Shown here: positions 1 through 8,215 of the stretch, in pieces | Numbering within the stretch: position 1 is the stretch's first letter | How the letters are laid out: the number at the start of each line of letters is the position of its first letter | NCBI GenBank assembly: GCA_052143655.1 | Contig: JBKQSL010000409.1 | Span: 1-21,864, forward strand | DNA: 21,864 nt | Source: CAVSUR01 sp052143655 | Lineage (GTDB): Bacteria; Actinomycetota; Actinomycetes; Streptosporangiales; Streptosporangiaceae | Reading direction: 5' to 3' | Position numbers and translations under genes: made by a program | Notes under the pieces: model-generated | The model's input: only the letters and a program-made list of their open reading frames with translations | What the model was told of the DNA's origin: nothing | Databases searched by the model: none

Positions 1-127
1 CGGCGGCTACGTGCGCGCCTCCACCATGGACAGCAATCACACGAAGTTATCGCGCTGTCCGCCACCGGGCATCTCGGCATGGCCGCCTGGGCAGGTTCAA
101 CTGACCGTCGTAAAGCAGTCGCGCCTA

Positions 128-152
128 ACCTGAGTTTCAATCTCACTCAGGT
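128..152. promoter_or_regulatory. Inverted repeat, candidate operator upstream of the response regulator
   Basis: ACCTGAG (128-134) and CTCAGGT (146-152) are perfect 7-bp inverted repeats separated by 11 nt of A/T-richer sequence. Arm centres are 18 nt apart, which would suit a dimeric DNA-binding protein. No T-run follows it, so a terminator is less likely. It lies about 120 nt upstream of the response regulator start, and autoregulation is one possibility (inference). Confidence 0.35.
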
Positions 153-261
153 CAGGTACGCGACCAGGCACGATCAAACACTCCTACATTTCCGTCTCAC
201 ACCCCGGCGGAGCCCGGGACCGGCGCCGCCCAACCGGGCCCTCGCCGGCCCTGCTGCCGGG

Positions 262-274
262 TATACCTGGACAG
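262..274 (+). promoter_or_regulatory. -10-like element for a possibly leaderless response-regulator mRNA
   Basis: TATACC at 262-267 is followed by exactly 7 nt and then the GTG start at 275. There is no Shine-Dalgarno-like AGGA run at the right distance. This is the spacing expected when transcription starts at the first base of the start codon. No -35 hexamer is visible, and the last base of the hexamer is not the usual T, so support is moderate. Confidence 0.4.
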
Positions 275-943
275 GTGCGATTGCTCGTGGCCGAAGACGA
301 CCGCGGCCTGCGTGAGGTGCTGGCCCGCGGCCTGCAGGAGAACGGTTACCCGGTCGACGCTGTGCCGGACGGCCAGCAGGCGATCAGCTACCTGCGCGTC
401 TACGAGTACGACGTGGCCGTGCTGGACTGGCGGATGCCCATGATGTCCGGGCTCGAGGTGCTGGAGCAGATGCGCCGGGAGGCGATGCCCACCGCGGTGC
501 TGATGCTGACCGCCAGGGACGGGCCGGCCGACCGGATCACCGGCCTGGACCGGGGCGCCGACGATTACCTGGTCAAGCCGTTCGACTTCGGCGAGCTGCT
601 GGCCCGCATCCGGGCCTTGCAGCGGCGGCCGCGGACGACCGCCGCGGCCCAGCTGTCGCTCGGCGACCTGACCTTCGACCCGGCCTCCCGCGAGGTGCGG
701 ATCGGCGGCAGCCGCCGTGCGCTGACCAGCACCGAGCTGGGCATCCTGGAGACCCTGCTGCGCCGGTCGCCCGCTCCGGTGGAGCGGCGCTCCATCGCCC
801 AGCACGTCTGGGGAAATGAGGCGGACGCGCTCGGCTCCAACACCATCGACGTGCACCTGGCCCGGCTCCGGGCCAAGCTGACGGGCGCGCAGGTGCGGAT
901 CGAGACCGTCCGCGGCGTCGGCTACCGGGTCATTCCCCGGTGA
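275..943 (+). CDS. OmpR/PhoB-family response regulator
   Basis: This is a two-component response regulator of 222 residues, the usual OmpR-family length. The N-terminal receiver domain (about 1-115) shows the acidic pair D8-D9, the phospho-acceptor D51 in the context VLDWRMP, T79, and K101 in the LVKPF motif. The C-terminal winged helix (about 125-222) carries the typical transactivation-loop and recognition-helix pattern and ends in the standard RGVGYR motif. The start is GTG at 275. The stop overlaps the start of the downstream kinase gene by 4 nt (GTGA), so the two are almost certainly translationally coupled partners. The signal and targets cannot be read from the sequence. The adjacent glycan-processing genes are possible targets, by proximity only. 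Confidence 0.95.
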   Translation: MRLLVAEDDRGLREVLARGLQENGYPVDAVPDGQQAISYLRVYEYDVAVLDWRMPMMSGLEVLEQMRREAMPTAVLMLTARDGPADRITGLDRGADDYLVKPFDFGELLARIRALQRRPRTTAAAQLSLGDLTFDPASREVRIGGSRRALTSTELGILETLLRRSPAPVERRSIAQHVWGNEADALGSNTIDVHLARLRAKLTGAQVRIETVRGVGYRVIPR

Positions 944-2298
944 GCACCCGGCGCCGGTCGCTGCCGGCCCGGCTCGTCGCGGCCGGCCGGGTGGCCGCTG
1001 CCGCCACTGTGGTGATCACGCTGGTCTACGGCGGGTGCGTGGTGGCGCTGAACATGCTGGTGGCGGGCAGGCTGGTCGGCCAGGTCGACGCCCGGCTGGC
1101 GGAGCGGCTGGCCGACACCCTGCCCGGCCTGGCGCGGCGGCCGCCGGCCCGGTCCGGCCACCGCGATGATGACGACGATTCCGGCCCCCCGGTACTGCTG
1201 TGGCGGGTCAGCCGGGGCGCGGCCGTGCCGCTGACGGCCTCGGCGCCGCCGCTGTCCGCGCGGCTGGCGCCCCGGCCCGGATCGGCGCTGAGCGCCCGCG
1301 TCGGCACGGACACCTTCCGGCTCATGGCGATGCGCCGCGGCGGGGTGCTGCTGGTCGCCGGGCAGAGCCTGACGGCGCAGGATCATATCCAGGCGACGCT
1401 GGCCGAGGGTGAGCTGCTGGCCGCGCCGGTGCTGGTGCTGGCCATCTTCGCCGGATCGCTGATCATCGGGCTGCGGGCGCTGTCACCGGTCGAGCAGTCC
1501 CGGCAGCGGCAGCTGGAGTTCACCGCGGACGCCTCGCATGAGCTGCGCACCCCGCTGAGCGTGATCCGCGCCGAGACCGGCATCGCGCTGAGCAGCCCGC
1601 GGCGGCCCGCCGAGTACCGGGACGCGCTGGAGCGCATCCGCGGCGAGAGCGAGCGGCTCACCGCGATCGTCGAGGACCTGCTGTGGCTCGCCCGGTTCGA
1701 CTCCCGGCCGCCGCCGCCCGGTGACGAGCCGCTGGACCTGTCAACGATCGCCGCGGGCTGCGCGGACCGGTTCGCGACGGTGGCCGCGGCCCGGTCGGTG
1801 ACGATCGAGGTCGGTGCCGCCGGGAGCACGCCCGCCTGGATCACCGCGCCGCCGGAATGGATCGACCGGCTAGCTGGGGTGCTGCTCGACAACGCCTGCC
1901 GGCACGCCGGCCCCGGCGGCACCGTGCGGATCAGCGCCGCCGCCCGCGGCGGCTCGGTCAGCCTGGCGGTGGAGGACAGCGGGCCTGGCGTGCCGCCGGG
2001 GGAACGGCCGCGGCTGTTCGACCGGTTCCACCGGGCCGGCCAGCAGGGCGGCGGAGCAGGGCTGGGACTGGCCATCGCCGACTCGATCGCCGGCTCCACC
2101 GGCGGGCACTGGCGGATCGGCACCTCCGATCTCGGCGGCGCGCTGTTCGAGGTCTCGTGGAAGCGGGCGGCGGGCCGCCCGCGCGGCCTGCCCGCCGGGC
2201 CGGGTGGCCGTGACCGGCCCGCCCAGCGGCCCGGCCCGGCCATGCAGTCGCAGGATCATGCCGCTCCGCCGTGGCGGAACGCCGATTGCGAACGCTGA
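940..2298 (+). CDS. Sensor histidine kinase, cognate partner of the upstream regulator
   Basis: This is a membrane-bound two-component histidine kinase of 452 residues. A first transmembrane helix lies at about residues 18-42, an extracytoplasmic segment at about 43-158, and a second helix at about 160-180. The phospho-acceptor H200 sits in ASHELRTPL. The ATPase domain shows the N-box around N318 (LLDNACRHA), the G1 box around D346 (EDSGPG), an F-box near 360 and a glycine-rich G2 box at about 371-376. There is little room for a full HAMP linker between the second helix and the HisKA domain. The sensor loop contains a short acidic run (DDDDD, 76-80). The last 40 or so residues beyond the kinase core are Pro/Gly/Arg-rich and look disordered. 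Its GTG start overlaps the regulator's stop codon. Confidence 0.95.
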   Translation: MSTRRRSLPARLVAAGRVAAAATVVITLVYGGCVVALNMLVAGRLVGQVDARLAERLADTLPGLARRPPARSGHRDDDDDSGPPVLLWRVSRGAAVPLTASAPPLSARLAPRPGSALSARVGTDTFRLMAMRRGGVLLVAGQSLTAQDHIQATLAEGELLAAPVLVLAIFAGSLIIGLRALSPVEQSRQRQLEFTADASHELRTPLSVIRAETGIALSSPRRPAEYRDALERIRGESERLTAIVEDLLWLARFDSRPPPPGDEPLDLSTIAAGCADRFATVAAARSVTIEVGAAGSTPAWITAPPEWIDRLAGVLLDNACRHAGPGGTVRISAAARGGSVSLAVEDSGPGVPPGERPRLFDRFHRAGQQGGGAGLGLAIADSIAGSTGGHWRIGTSDLGGALFEVSWKRAAGRPRGLPAGPGGRDRPAQRPGPAMQSQDHAAPPWRNADCER

Positions 2299-2467
2299 GA
2301 CGAAACGCCGGACTCGTCCGTGACACCGGGCCGCCCGGGCGCTCATGGCACAGTGCGCGTGGCGCAGTTCCCGCCTGGGCCCGAGGCCCGCGCGCAGCCG
2401 CGGATACCTGCGGGCCGGGTGGGAACAACGGCTGTGATCGCGCCCGGGATCCGAAAGGCAGGCCAGC
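2299..2467. other. Intergenic region before the debranching enzyme gene
   Basis: These 169 nt separate the kinase stop from the debranching enzyme start. I see no gene. A short CCGGG/CCCGG hairpin lies near 2327-2340. A purine-rich AAAGGCAGG just upstream of the GTG at 2468 can act as its ribosome-binding site. No clear promoter hexamers stand out. Confidence 0.4.
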
Positions 2468-4663
2468 GTGACGCAAGCATGGGGGTACACCGGCAGCCCG
2501 CACTCCTCGGCCGCCGCAGGCACGGTGACGCTGGTGGAGGGCGTCACCTTCTGCATCTGCGACGCCAGCGGCGACATCCGGCCGGGCGAGGAACGCGGGC
2601 TTTTCTTCCGCGATACCCGGTTCCTGTCCCGGTTCGAGCTGGAGATCGACGGCCAGCCGGTGGACCCGCTGTCGATGACCTGCCCGACCCGCTACACCGG
2701 GGTGTTCACCGGCCGGCGGCCGCCGCGGCCGGGCACCGCCGACAGCACGCTGCTGGTGGTCCGCCGCCGGTACGTCGGCCACGGCATGATGGAGGAGATC
2801 ACGCTGCGCAATCTCGGCCGGGAGACGGCCGGGGTGATCATGACGCTCACGGTGGACGCCGACTTCGCCGGCCTGTTCGAGGTTAAGGAAGACCGGGTGC
2901 GGGCCCGCGACGGTACCCAGCGCACCGCCGACGGATCGGCGCTGCGGCTGCACTACCGGCAGGGCAGCGGGTCGCGCACGGTCACCGTCACCGGCACCGG
3001 CGACCCGGCTGTCACCGGCGAGCACCTGACCTGGCAGGCGGTGCTGCCGCCGCGCGGGGACTGGACGGTGACCGTGCAGGTGCTGCCGGCCGTGGACGGC
3101 ACTGCGGTGCCGCCTCGCTACCGGCCGGGCCAGCCGGTCGAGGACAGCGGCCCGGCAACCTGGCTGGCCCAGTGGCGGCGGGCGACCCCGGTGATCAGCA
3201 CGCCGGACAAGCGGCTGTCGGGGATCCTGGCGATCAGCGCGGAGGATCTCGGCGCGCTGCGCATCTTCGACTCCGACCGGCCTGACCGCAGCGTGGTGGC
3301 CGCCGGCGCGCCGTGGTTCATGACCCTTTTCGGCCGGGACGCGCTGCTCACCAGCTGGATGCTCATCCCGCTCGACCCCGGCCTGGCGCTCGGCACCCTG
3401 CGCACCCTGGCCCAGCTCCAGGGCACCAAGACCGACCCGCTGACCGAGGAGGAGCCGGGCAAGATCCTGCACGAGATGCGCTCCGGGCTGGACAGCGGTT
3501 ACGCCCTCGGCGGCGGGGACGTCTACTACGGCAGCATCGACGCCACCCCGCTGTTCGTGATGCTGCTGGGGGAGCTGCGCCGGTGGGGGCTCGCCCGGGC
3601 CGAGGTCGACGCGCTGCTGCCGCACGCCGACCGGGCCCTGGCCTGGATCGAGCGCTGCGGCGACCGGGACGGCGACGGCTTCGTGGAGTACCAGCGGGCC
3701 ACCGACCGGGGGCTGGCCAACCAGGGCTGGAAGGACTCCTTCGACGCGATCAACTTCGCCGGGGGCGCCCTGGCCGAGCCGCCGATCGCGCTGGCCGAGG
3801 TTCAGGGCTACGTGTACGCCGCCTACCTGGCCCGGGCGCACTTCGCCCGGCAGGCGGGTGACCAGGACACCGCCGAGCACTGGTCTGGCCGGGCCAGCGC
3901 GCTCAAGCGCCGGTTCAACGAGGCTTTCTGGCTTCCTGACCGCGGTTACTACGCGATGGCCCTGGACCGGGACAAGCGGCCGGTCGACGGGCTGGCCTCG
4001 AACATGGGGCACTGCCTGTGGACCGGCATCGTGGACGAGGACAAGGCTTCGGCGGTGGCCGGGCACCTGCTCTCGCCGGACATGTTCACCGGCTTCGGCG
4101 TGCGCACGCTGGCCGAGTCGATGGCCGCCTACAACCCGATGAGCTATCACAATGGCTCGGTCTGGCCGCATGACAACGCGATCTGCGCCGCGGGGCTGAT
4201 GCGCTACGGGCAGGTGCGGGCCGCCCAGCAGGTCGCCACCGCGGTCTTCGACGCCGGGGAGTGCTTCGGCGGCCGGCTGCCCGAGCTGTTCTGCGGCTTC
4301 GACCGGTCCGACTTCAGCGATCCTGTGCCGTACCCGACGGCGTGCTCGCCGCAGGCCTGGGCCGCGGCCGCGCCGCTGTACCTGCTGCGCACGCTGCTGC
4401 GGTTCGACCCGTCGATTCCGCTGGGCCGGCTGTGGTGTGCCCCCGCGGTGCCGGAGCGCTACCTGCCGCTGCGGATCGCCCGGATGCAGCTGGCCGGGGC
4501 GTCCCTGACCTTCGACGTGCGGGCCGAGACGTGGACGCTGAGCGGCCTGCCCGACGGGGTGGAGCTGATCCGCAGGCCGCGCCGGCCGCTGACCGCGCCG
4601 CCACCCGCGTCACTGCCGTCGCATCTGCCCGAAGAGGCAGCAAATGTCACGACGCAGATGTAG
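2468..4663 (+). CDS. Glycogen-debranching-type amylo-alpha-1,6-glucosidase
   Basis: This 731-residue protein has the two-part architecture of bacterial amylo-alpha-1,6-glucosidases. The N-terminal beta-rich domain (about 10-220) contains the GLFFRDTRFLSRFEL stretch typical of the debranching-enzyme N-domain. The C-terminal (alpha/alpha)6-barrel (about 270-690) shows FGRDALLTSWML, YYGSIDATPLF, GWKDSFDA (D423 and D426) and YHNGSVWPHDNA (558-570), which are the conserved active-site blocks of the family. The expected role is hydrolysis of alpha-1,6 branch stubs in glycogen-like glucans, in the cytoplasm since no signal peptide is visible. The next gene on the same strand encodes a GT4 glycosyltransferase, an association that suggests a shared glucan or glycoconjugate substrate. 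The exact substrate is not determinable from sequence alone. Confidence 0.92.
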   Translation: MTQAWGYTGSPHSSAAAGTVTLVEGVTFCICDASGDIRPGEERGLFFRDTRFLSRFELEIDGQPVDPLSMTCPTRYTGVFTGRRPPRPGTADSTLLVVRRRYVGHGMMEEITLRNLGRETAGVIMTLTVDADFAGLFEVKEDRVRARDGTQRTADGSALRLHYRQGSGSRTVTVTGTGDPAVTGEHLTWQAVLPPRGDWTVTVQVLPAVDGTAVPPRYRPGQPVEDSGPATWLAQWRRATPVISTPDKRLSGILAISAEDLGALRIFDSDRPDRSVVAAGAPWFMTLFGRDALLTSWMLIPLDPGLALGTLRTLAQLQGTKTDPLTEEEPGKILHEMRSGLDSGYALGGGDVYYGSIDATPLFVMLLGELRRWGLARAEVDALLPHADRALAWIERCGDRDGDGFVEYQRATDRGLANQGWKDSFDAINFAGGALAEPPIALAEVQGYVYAAYLARAHFARQAGDQDTAEHWSGRASALKRRFNEAFWLPDRGYYAMALDRDKRPVDGLASNMGHCLWTGIVDEDKASAVAGHLLSPDMFTGFGVRTLAESMAAYNPMSYHNGSVWPHDNAICAAGLMRYGQVRAAQQVATAVFDAGECFGGRLPELFCGFDRSDFSDPVPYPTACSPQAWAAAAPLYLLRTLLRFDPSIPLGRLWCAPAVPERYLPLRIARMQLAGASLTFDVRAETWTLSGLPDGVELIRRPRRPLTAPPPASLPSHLPEEAANVTTQM

Positions 4664-4678
4664 TTTTCATTACGAAAA
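4622..4678 (+). other. Nested inverted repeats at the 3' end of the debranching enzyme gene
   Basis: CATCTGC (4622-4628) and GCAGATG (4654-4660) can pair across a 25-nt loop. The loop itself contains CTGCC/GGCAG (4625-4629 and 4636-4640). The outer arm is followed by the stop codon and a T-run (TAGTTTT), then a TTTTC/GAAAA repeat at 4664-4678. It resembles a weak intrinsic terminator or an mRNA 3'-end structure. Confidence 0.3.
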
Positions 4679-4703
4679 TGGACCGCGGAACTGTCAAGTG
4701 GTC

Positions 4704-4737
4704 AGGTAAAGATCATCGAGCGGGGAGGTAAAGACCA
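4704..4737. repeat. Direct repeats upstream of the glycosyltransferase gene
   Basis: AGGTAAAGATCA (4704-4715) and AGGTAAAGACCA (4726-4737) are 12-bp direct repeats matching at 11 of 12 positions. They are offset by 22 bp, about two helical turns, so both copies face the same side of the DNA. A shorter third match, GAGGTAAG, lies near 4789. They sit 90-120 nt upstream of the GT4 start and look like an operator or activator site (inference). Confidence 0.45.
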
Positions 4738-4825
4738 GCAGCCGGCTGCATGGGACGTAGTGGGAACGGGGTACGACCGGCACGCAGTGAGGTAAGTCCG
4801 ACTACCCGACAGCAAGGAGTCCCAC

Positions 4826-5959
4826 GTGAGCGCGCCAGCCTCGACGCTCCTGCGAACGCCCGAGTTGGCCGCCGACCCCCAGCGGCTGCACATCGCCATG
4901 ATCGCCCCGCCCTACTTCGACCTCCCGCCCGTGGGCTACGGCGGGGTGGAGGCCGTGGTAGCCGACCTGGTCGACGCGCTCGTCGACCGCGGCCACGAAG
5001 TCACCCTGATCGGCGCGGGACGGCACGGCACCCGCGCCCAGCGCTTCCTCACCACCTACGAGACCGGCCCGGCCGACCGGCTCGGCGAGCCGCTGCCCGA
5101 GGTCGTGCACGCGGCCAAGGTCGCCCGGCTGCTGGACAGCCTGGACGTCGACGTCGTGCACGACCACACGCTCACCGGCCCGCTGCTGGCCAGGGGCCGC
5201 CGGACGCCGACCGTGGTCACCGTGCACGGTCCCACCTCTGATGAACCGGGCGAGTACTACCGGGCCCTTGGCGACACAGTCCGGTTCGTGGCCATCTCTG
5301 ACGCGCAGCGGGCGACCGCGCCCGGCCTGCCCTGGGCCGCCACGGTGCACAACGCGATCCGCGCGAACACGTTCCCGTACCGGCGCGACAAGGAGGACTT
5401 CGCCCTCTTCCTCGGCCGCTACAACCCGGACAAGGCGCCGCACCTGGCCATCGACGCGGCCCGGGCAGCCGGCCTGGAGATCGTGCTGGCCGGCAAGTGC
5501 GCCGAGCCGCTGGAGCAGGCCTACTTCGCGCGCGAAGTAGAGCCGCGGCTCGGCCCGGACACCACGGTGTTCGGCGTCGCTGACGCGACGGCCAAGCGGG
5601 ACCTGCTGTCGCGGGCCTGCTGCCTGCTGTTCCCGATCTGCTGGGAGGAGCCGTTCGGCCTGGTCGTGATCGAGGCCATGGCCTGCGGCACGCCAGTCGT
5701 CGCGATGCGCCGCGGCGCGGTGCCCGAGCTGATCGTGCCCGGCCAGACCGGCGTGATCGTGGACCGGCCCGAGCAGCTGCCGGACGCGATAGACGAGGCC
5801 CGGCAGCTCGACCCGCTGCTGTGCCGCAAGCACATCGAGGCCAACTTCACCACCGACGTGATGGCCGCCGGCTACGAGGCGGTGTACCGGCAGGCCGTGC
5901 ACGCCGAGGTGCGGGTCCTGCCCGTGCTCGACGCGACGGCGATCCGGTCCGCCAACTGA
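4826..5959 (+). CDS. GT4-family (GT-B fold) glycosyltransferase
   Basis: This is a retaining glycosyltransferase of 377 residues with the GT-B two-Rossmann layout. The N-domain opens with IAMIAPPYFDLPPVGYGGVE (about 23-42), which contains the glycine-rich acceptor-side loop. The C-domain contains LGRYNPDKAPHLAI (about 196-209) and the EX7E motif, E275 to E283, inside WEEPFGLVVIEAMACGTPVVA. The GTG start is chosen because AAGGAG lies 8 nt upstream. It would transfer a sugar from an NDP- or ADP-sugar. The neighbouring debranching enzyme suggests a glucan or maltosyl product, but this is context only. No signal peptide or membrane helix is visible, so it is probably cytoplasmic. A strong hairpin follows the stop codon. 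Confidence 0.93.
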   Translation: MSAPASTLLRTPELAADPQRLHIAMIAPPYFDLPPVGYGGVEAVVADLVDALVDRGHEVTLIGAGRHGTRAQRFLTTYETGPADRLGEPLPEVVHAAKVARLLDSLDVDVVHDHTLTGPLLARGRRTPTVVTVHGPTSDEPGEYYRALGDTVRFVAISDAQRATAPGLPWAATVHNAIRANTFPYRRDKEDFALFLGRYNPDKAPHLAIDAARAAGLEIVLAGKCAEPLEQAYFAREVEPRLGPDTTVFGVADATAKRDLLSRACCLLFPICWEEPFGLVVIEAMACGTPVVAMRRGAVPELIVPGQTGVIVDRPEQLPDAIDEARQLDPLLCRKHIEANFTTDVMAAGYEAVYRQAVHAEVRVLPVLDATAIRSAN

Positions 5960-5969
5960 CCGCCGTACT

Positions 5970-6000
5970 CCGCTGACGGCCGCCACGCGGCCGCCAGCGG
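5970..6000 (+). terminator. Strong hairpin after the glycosyltransferase gene
   Basis: CCGCTG (5970-5975) and CGGCCGC (5977-5983) pair with GCGGCCG (5987-5993) and CAGCGG (5995-6000). This gives a 13-bp stem with one A/C mismatch and a 3-nt loop, starting 10 nt after the stop codon. There is no T-run, which is common for hairpin terminators in high-GC actinobacteria. Confidence 0.65.
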
Positions 6001-6107
6001 ACCGGCTGGCGCGCTCACTGGCTGGCCGCTGCCATGCGGACTACCGGCAGGCCTGGAATGGTTGCTGTCAGGGCACAATGCTGGTGAAACCGCACGAAGG
6101 GCAGATC

Positions 6108-7616
6108 ATGTCGGACACCCTGCCAGCCTCCAGCGCGCGCGCGCCGGCCTCGGGCGAGCTGCGCCCGCTCCAGATCGAAGCCAACGGCATCAACGTCATC
6201 ACCGACGCTGAGCGCAAGGGACACCCGCGGGACCTGTTCTGGCCGTGGTTCGCGGCCAACGTCTCGGTGCTCGGACTGAGCTACGGCGCTTTCGTGCTCG
6301 ACTTCCACATCTCGTTCTGGCAGGCGCTCACTGCCAGCCTGGTCGGCATCATCGTCTCGTTCCTGCTGTGCGGGTTCATCGCGGTAGCCGGCAAGCGCGG
6401 CTCGGTCCCCACTATGATCCTCGGTCGCGCCGCGTTCGGGGTGCGGGGCAACAAGCTGCCGTCGCTGATCTCCTGGCTGCTCACGGTCGGCTGGGAGACC
6501 GTGCTGATCATCCTGGCGACGCTCGCGACGGCGACCGTCTTCGGCCGGCTGGGCTGGGGCTCGGGCACCTCCACGAAGGTGATTGCGCTGATCATCGTGA
6601 CCGCCCTGGTGGTCGCCGGCGGCGTGATGGGCTTCGACCTGATCATGCGGATGCAGACCGCGATCACCGTCATCACCGCCGTGCTGACCGTGATGTTCAT
6701 CGCGCTGGTCGCCGACAAGATCGACTGGCACACGGTGTCGGCGATCCCGTCCGGCTCGGCGCAGAAGGTCATCGGCGGCCTGGTGTTCATGATGACCGGC
6801 TTCGGACTCGGCTGGGTCAACGCGGCCGCCGACTACTCGCGGTACCTGCCGCACCGCTCCTCCAGCCGCGGGGTCATCGGCTGGACCACGTTCGGGTCGT
6901 CCGTAGCGCCGGTCTTCCTGGTCGTGTTCGGCCTGCTGCTGGCCGGATCGTCGGCCAGCCTGAGCACGGCGATCGGCAACGACCCGATCGGCGCCCTCAC
7001 CCGGCTGCTGCCCACCTGGTTCCTGGTCCCGTTCGCGATCGTCGCCGTGCTCGGCCTGGTCGGCGGGGCTGTGCTCGACATCTACTCCTCCGGCCTCGCG
7101 CTGCTGACGATCGGGCTGCCGGCACCGCGGTTCGTGGCCGCGCTCATCGACGGCACGGTGATGGTCGCCGGGACGATCTACGTCGTGTTCGTGGCCGGGC
7201 ACTTCCTCGACCAGTTCGAGGGCTTCCTGATCACCCTCGGCGTGCCCATCGCCGCCTGGTGCGGGATCATGCTCGCCGACATCCTGCTGCGCCGCCGCGA
7301 CTACGCCGACGCCGACCTGTACGACCCGGCCGGCCGCTACGGCGACGTCCGGGTGCTGCCGCTGGCGGTGATCGTGATGGCCACGGTCGTCGGCTGGGGC
7401 CTGGTCACCAACACCTACGCGAGCTGGCTGACCTGGCAGGGCTACCTGCTCGGGCCGCTCGGCCTCGGCGGCAAGACCGGGTCCTGGGCGTTCGCCAACC
7501 TCGGCGTCCTGGTGGCACTGGCGATCGGGTTCATCGCGGCCCTGGCCTTCAGCGGGTCGGCGATCCGGGCGCAGGAGACGGAGCGCGCCCTGGCGCCCGC
7601 CGCCGCCGGGCAGTGA
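6108..7616 (+). CDS. NCS1-family nucleobase/cytosine-type permease
   Basis: This is a cytoplasmic-membrane secondary transporter of the NCS1 (purine-cytosine permease) family, 502 residues from ATG 6108. That start is preferred over the upstream in-frame ATG at 6078 because GAAGGG lies 8 nt upstream of it. The N-terminus has the family pattern GINVITDAERKG followed by DLFWPWFAAN near the first membrane helix. About twelve hydrophobic segments follow, including the conserved RAAFGVRGNKLPS loop and the WVNAAADYSRYLP block. The family imports nucleobases, nucleosides or related ureides by ion symport. It is the first gene of a four-gene coupled operon. Its TGA overlaps the next start as GTGA. 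The substrate is unknown, and the downstream N-glycosidase-like and kinase genes suggest a nucleoside-type compound. Confidence 0.92.
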   Translation: MSDTLPASSARAPASGELRPLQIEANGINVITDAERKGHPRDLFWPWFAANVSVLGLSYGAFVLDFHISFWQALTASLVGIIVSFLLCGFIAVAGKRGSVPTMILGRAAFGVRGNKLPSLISWLLTVGWETVLIILATLATATVFGRLGWGSGTSTKVIALIIVTALVVAGGVMGFDLIMRMQTAITVITAVLTVMFIALVADKIDWHTVSAIPSGSAQKVIGGLVFMMTGFGLGWVNAAADYSRYLPHRSSSRGVIGWTTFGSSVAPVFLVVFGLLLAGSSASLSTAIGNDPIGALTRLLPTWFLVPFAIVAVLGLVGGAVLDIYSSGLALLTIGLPAPRFVAALIDGTVMVAGTIYVVFVAGHFLDQFEGFLITLGVPIAAWCGIMLADILLRRRDYADADLYDPAGRYGDVRVLPLAVIVMATVVGWGLVTNTYASWLTWQGYLLGPLGLGGKTGSWAFANLGVLVALAIGFIAALAFSGSAIRAQETERALAPAAAGQ

Positions 7617-8215
7617 CCGGCGCGGCTGCCGGCTGGCTGGCTGTCATCGACATGCAGCGGGTCTTCGCCGAGCCCGGCAGCGCCTGGCTGGCGCCCCGGT
7701 ACGCCGAGATCACCGGCCGGGTCCGGGCCCTCGCGACCGCTTTCGCGCCGCGCGTTACGTTCACCCGGTTCGTCGCCCCGGCCAGGCCGCAGGGCGCGTG
7801 GCGGGAGTACTACCGGCAGTGGCCGTTCGCGCTGCAGCCGCCGCAGGCGCGGATCTACGAGCTGGCCGACGAGTTCGCGGCGCAGCGGGGCCGCACGCTC
7901 GACGCCACGACCTTCAGCAAGTGGGGACCCGAGCTCGCTGCCGCCGTGGGAGCGGGCGGTCATCTGGTGCTGGCCGGAGTGTCCACCGACTGCTGCGTGC
8001 TGTCCACCGCGGTCGCGGCGGCCGACGCCGGCGTCTACGTGCGGGCAGCGGCCGACGCATGCGCGGGCGTCACCGATGACAGCCACGACCGGGCCCTGGA
8101 CATCATGGCCGGCTACGGGCCGCTGATCGAGGTCGTCAGCACCGCGGACGTGCTGGCGGCCGTGACCGCGGCCGCGCCGGGCGGCACGCCCGGCGCCCCG
8201 GGACCGTCGTCATGA
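7613..8215 (+). CDS. Isochorismatase-like cysteine hydrolase
   Basis: This is a 200-residue member of the isochorismatase/nicotinamidase-like cysteine hydrolase superfamily. The catalytic triad is visible as D13 (AVIDMQ), K103 (FSKWGPEL) and C128 in the GVSTDCCVLSTA block. The Asp-Trp-His-Pro metal-binding segment of true nicotinamidases is absent, so PncA is unlikely. Related enzymes cleave amide or carbamoyl bonds, for example ureidoacrylate, N-carbamoyl compounds or biuret. The start is GTG 7613, which overlaps the permease stop by 4 nt. The same frame is open far upstream inside the permease gene, but that part is a shadow. The stop overlaps the next gene as ATGA. Within the operon it probably processes the imported base or a ring-opened product (inference). 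Confidence 0.9.
   Translation: MTGAAAGWLAVIDMQRVFAEPGSAWLAPRYAEITGRVRALATAFAPRVTFTRFVAPARPQGAWREYYRQWPFALQPPQARIYELADEFAAQRGRTLDATTFSKWGPELAAAVGAGGHLVLAGVSTDCCVLSTAVAAADAGVYVRAAADACAGVTDDSHDRALDIMAGYGPLIEVVSTADVLAAVTAAAPGGTPGAPGPSS

Larger units (their letters stand above)
1..274. other. Upstream non-coding region, no convincing gene
   Basis: No frame in this stretch gives a recognisable protein. One plus frame is open from the left edge to a TGA at 131-133 and could be the tail of a gene outside the window, but the residues match nothing I know. The stretch around 100-190 is less GC-rich than the rest of the window, as expected of a regulatory region ahead of the two-component genes. It contains the inverted repeat at 128-152, listed separately. 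Confidence 0.5.

Noticed and set aside
1..133. Tail of an upstream gene on the plus strand
   Set aside because: One frame is open to TGA at 131-133, but the residues match no family I know and the codon pattern is not convincing.
1958..4171. Minus-strand open frame of over 700 codons opposite the debranching enzyme gene
   Set aside because: Its composition is Arg/Pro/Gly/His-rich with no recognisable domain. The plus-strand frame has clear family motifs. Long antisense frames are expected at this GC content.
6245..7612. Long plus-strand frame running through the permease gene into the cysteine hydrolase
   Set aside because: The part before 7613 is a low-complexity Arg-rich shadow of the permease. 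The hydrolase fold begins at the overlapping GTG.
7613..8215. Nicotinamidase (pncA)
   Set aside because: The Asp/Lys/Cys triad is present, but the Asp-Trp-His-Pro/His metal site of nicotinamidases is missing.
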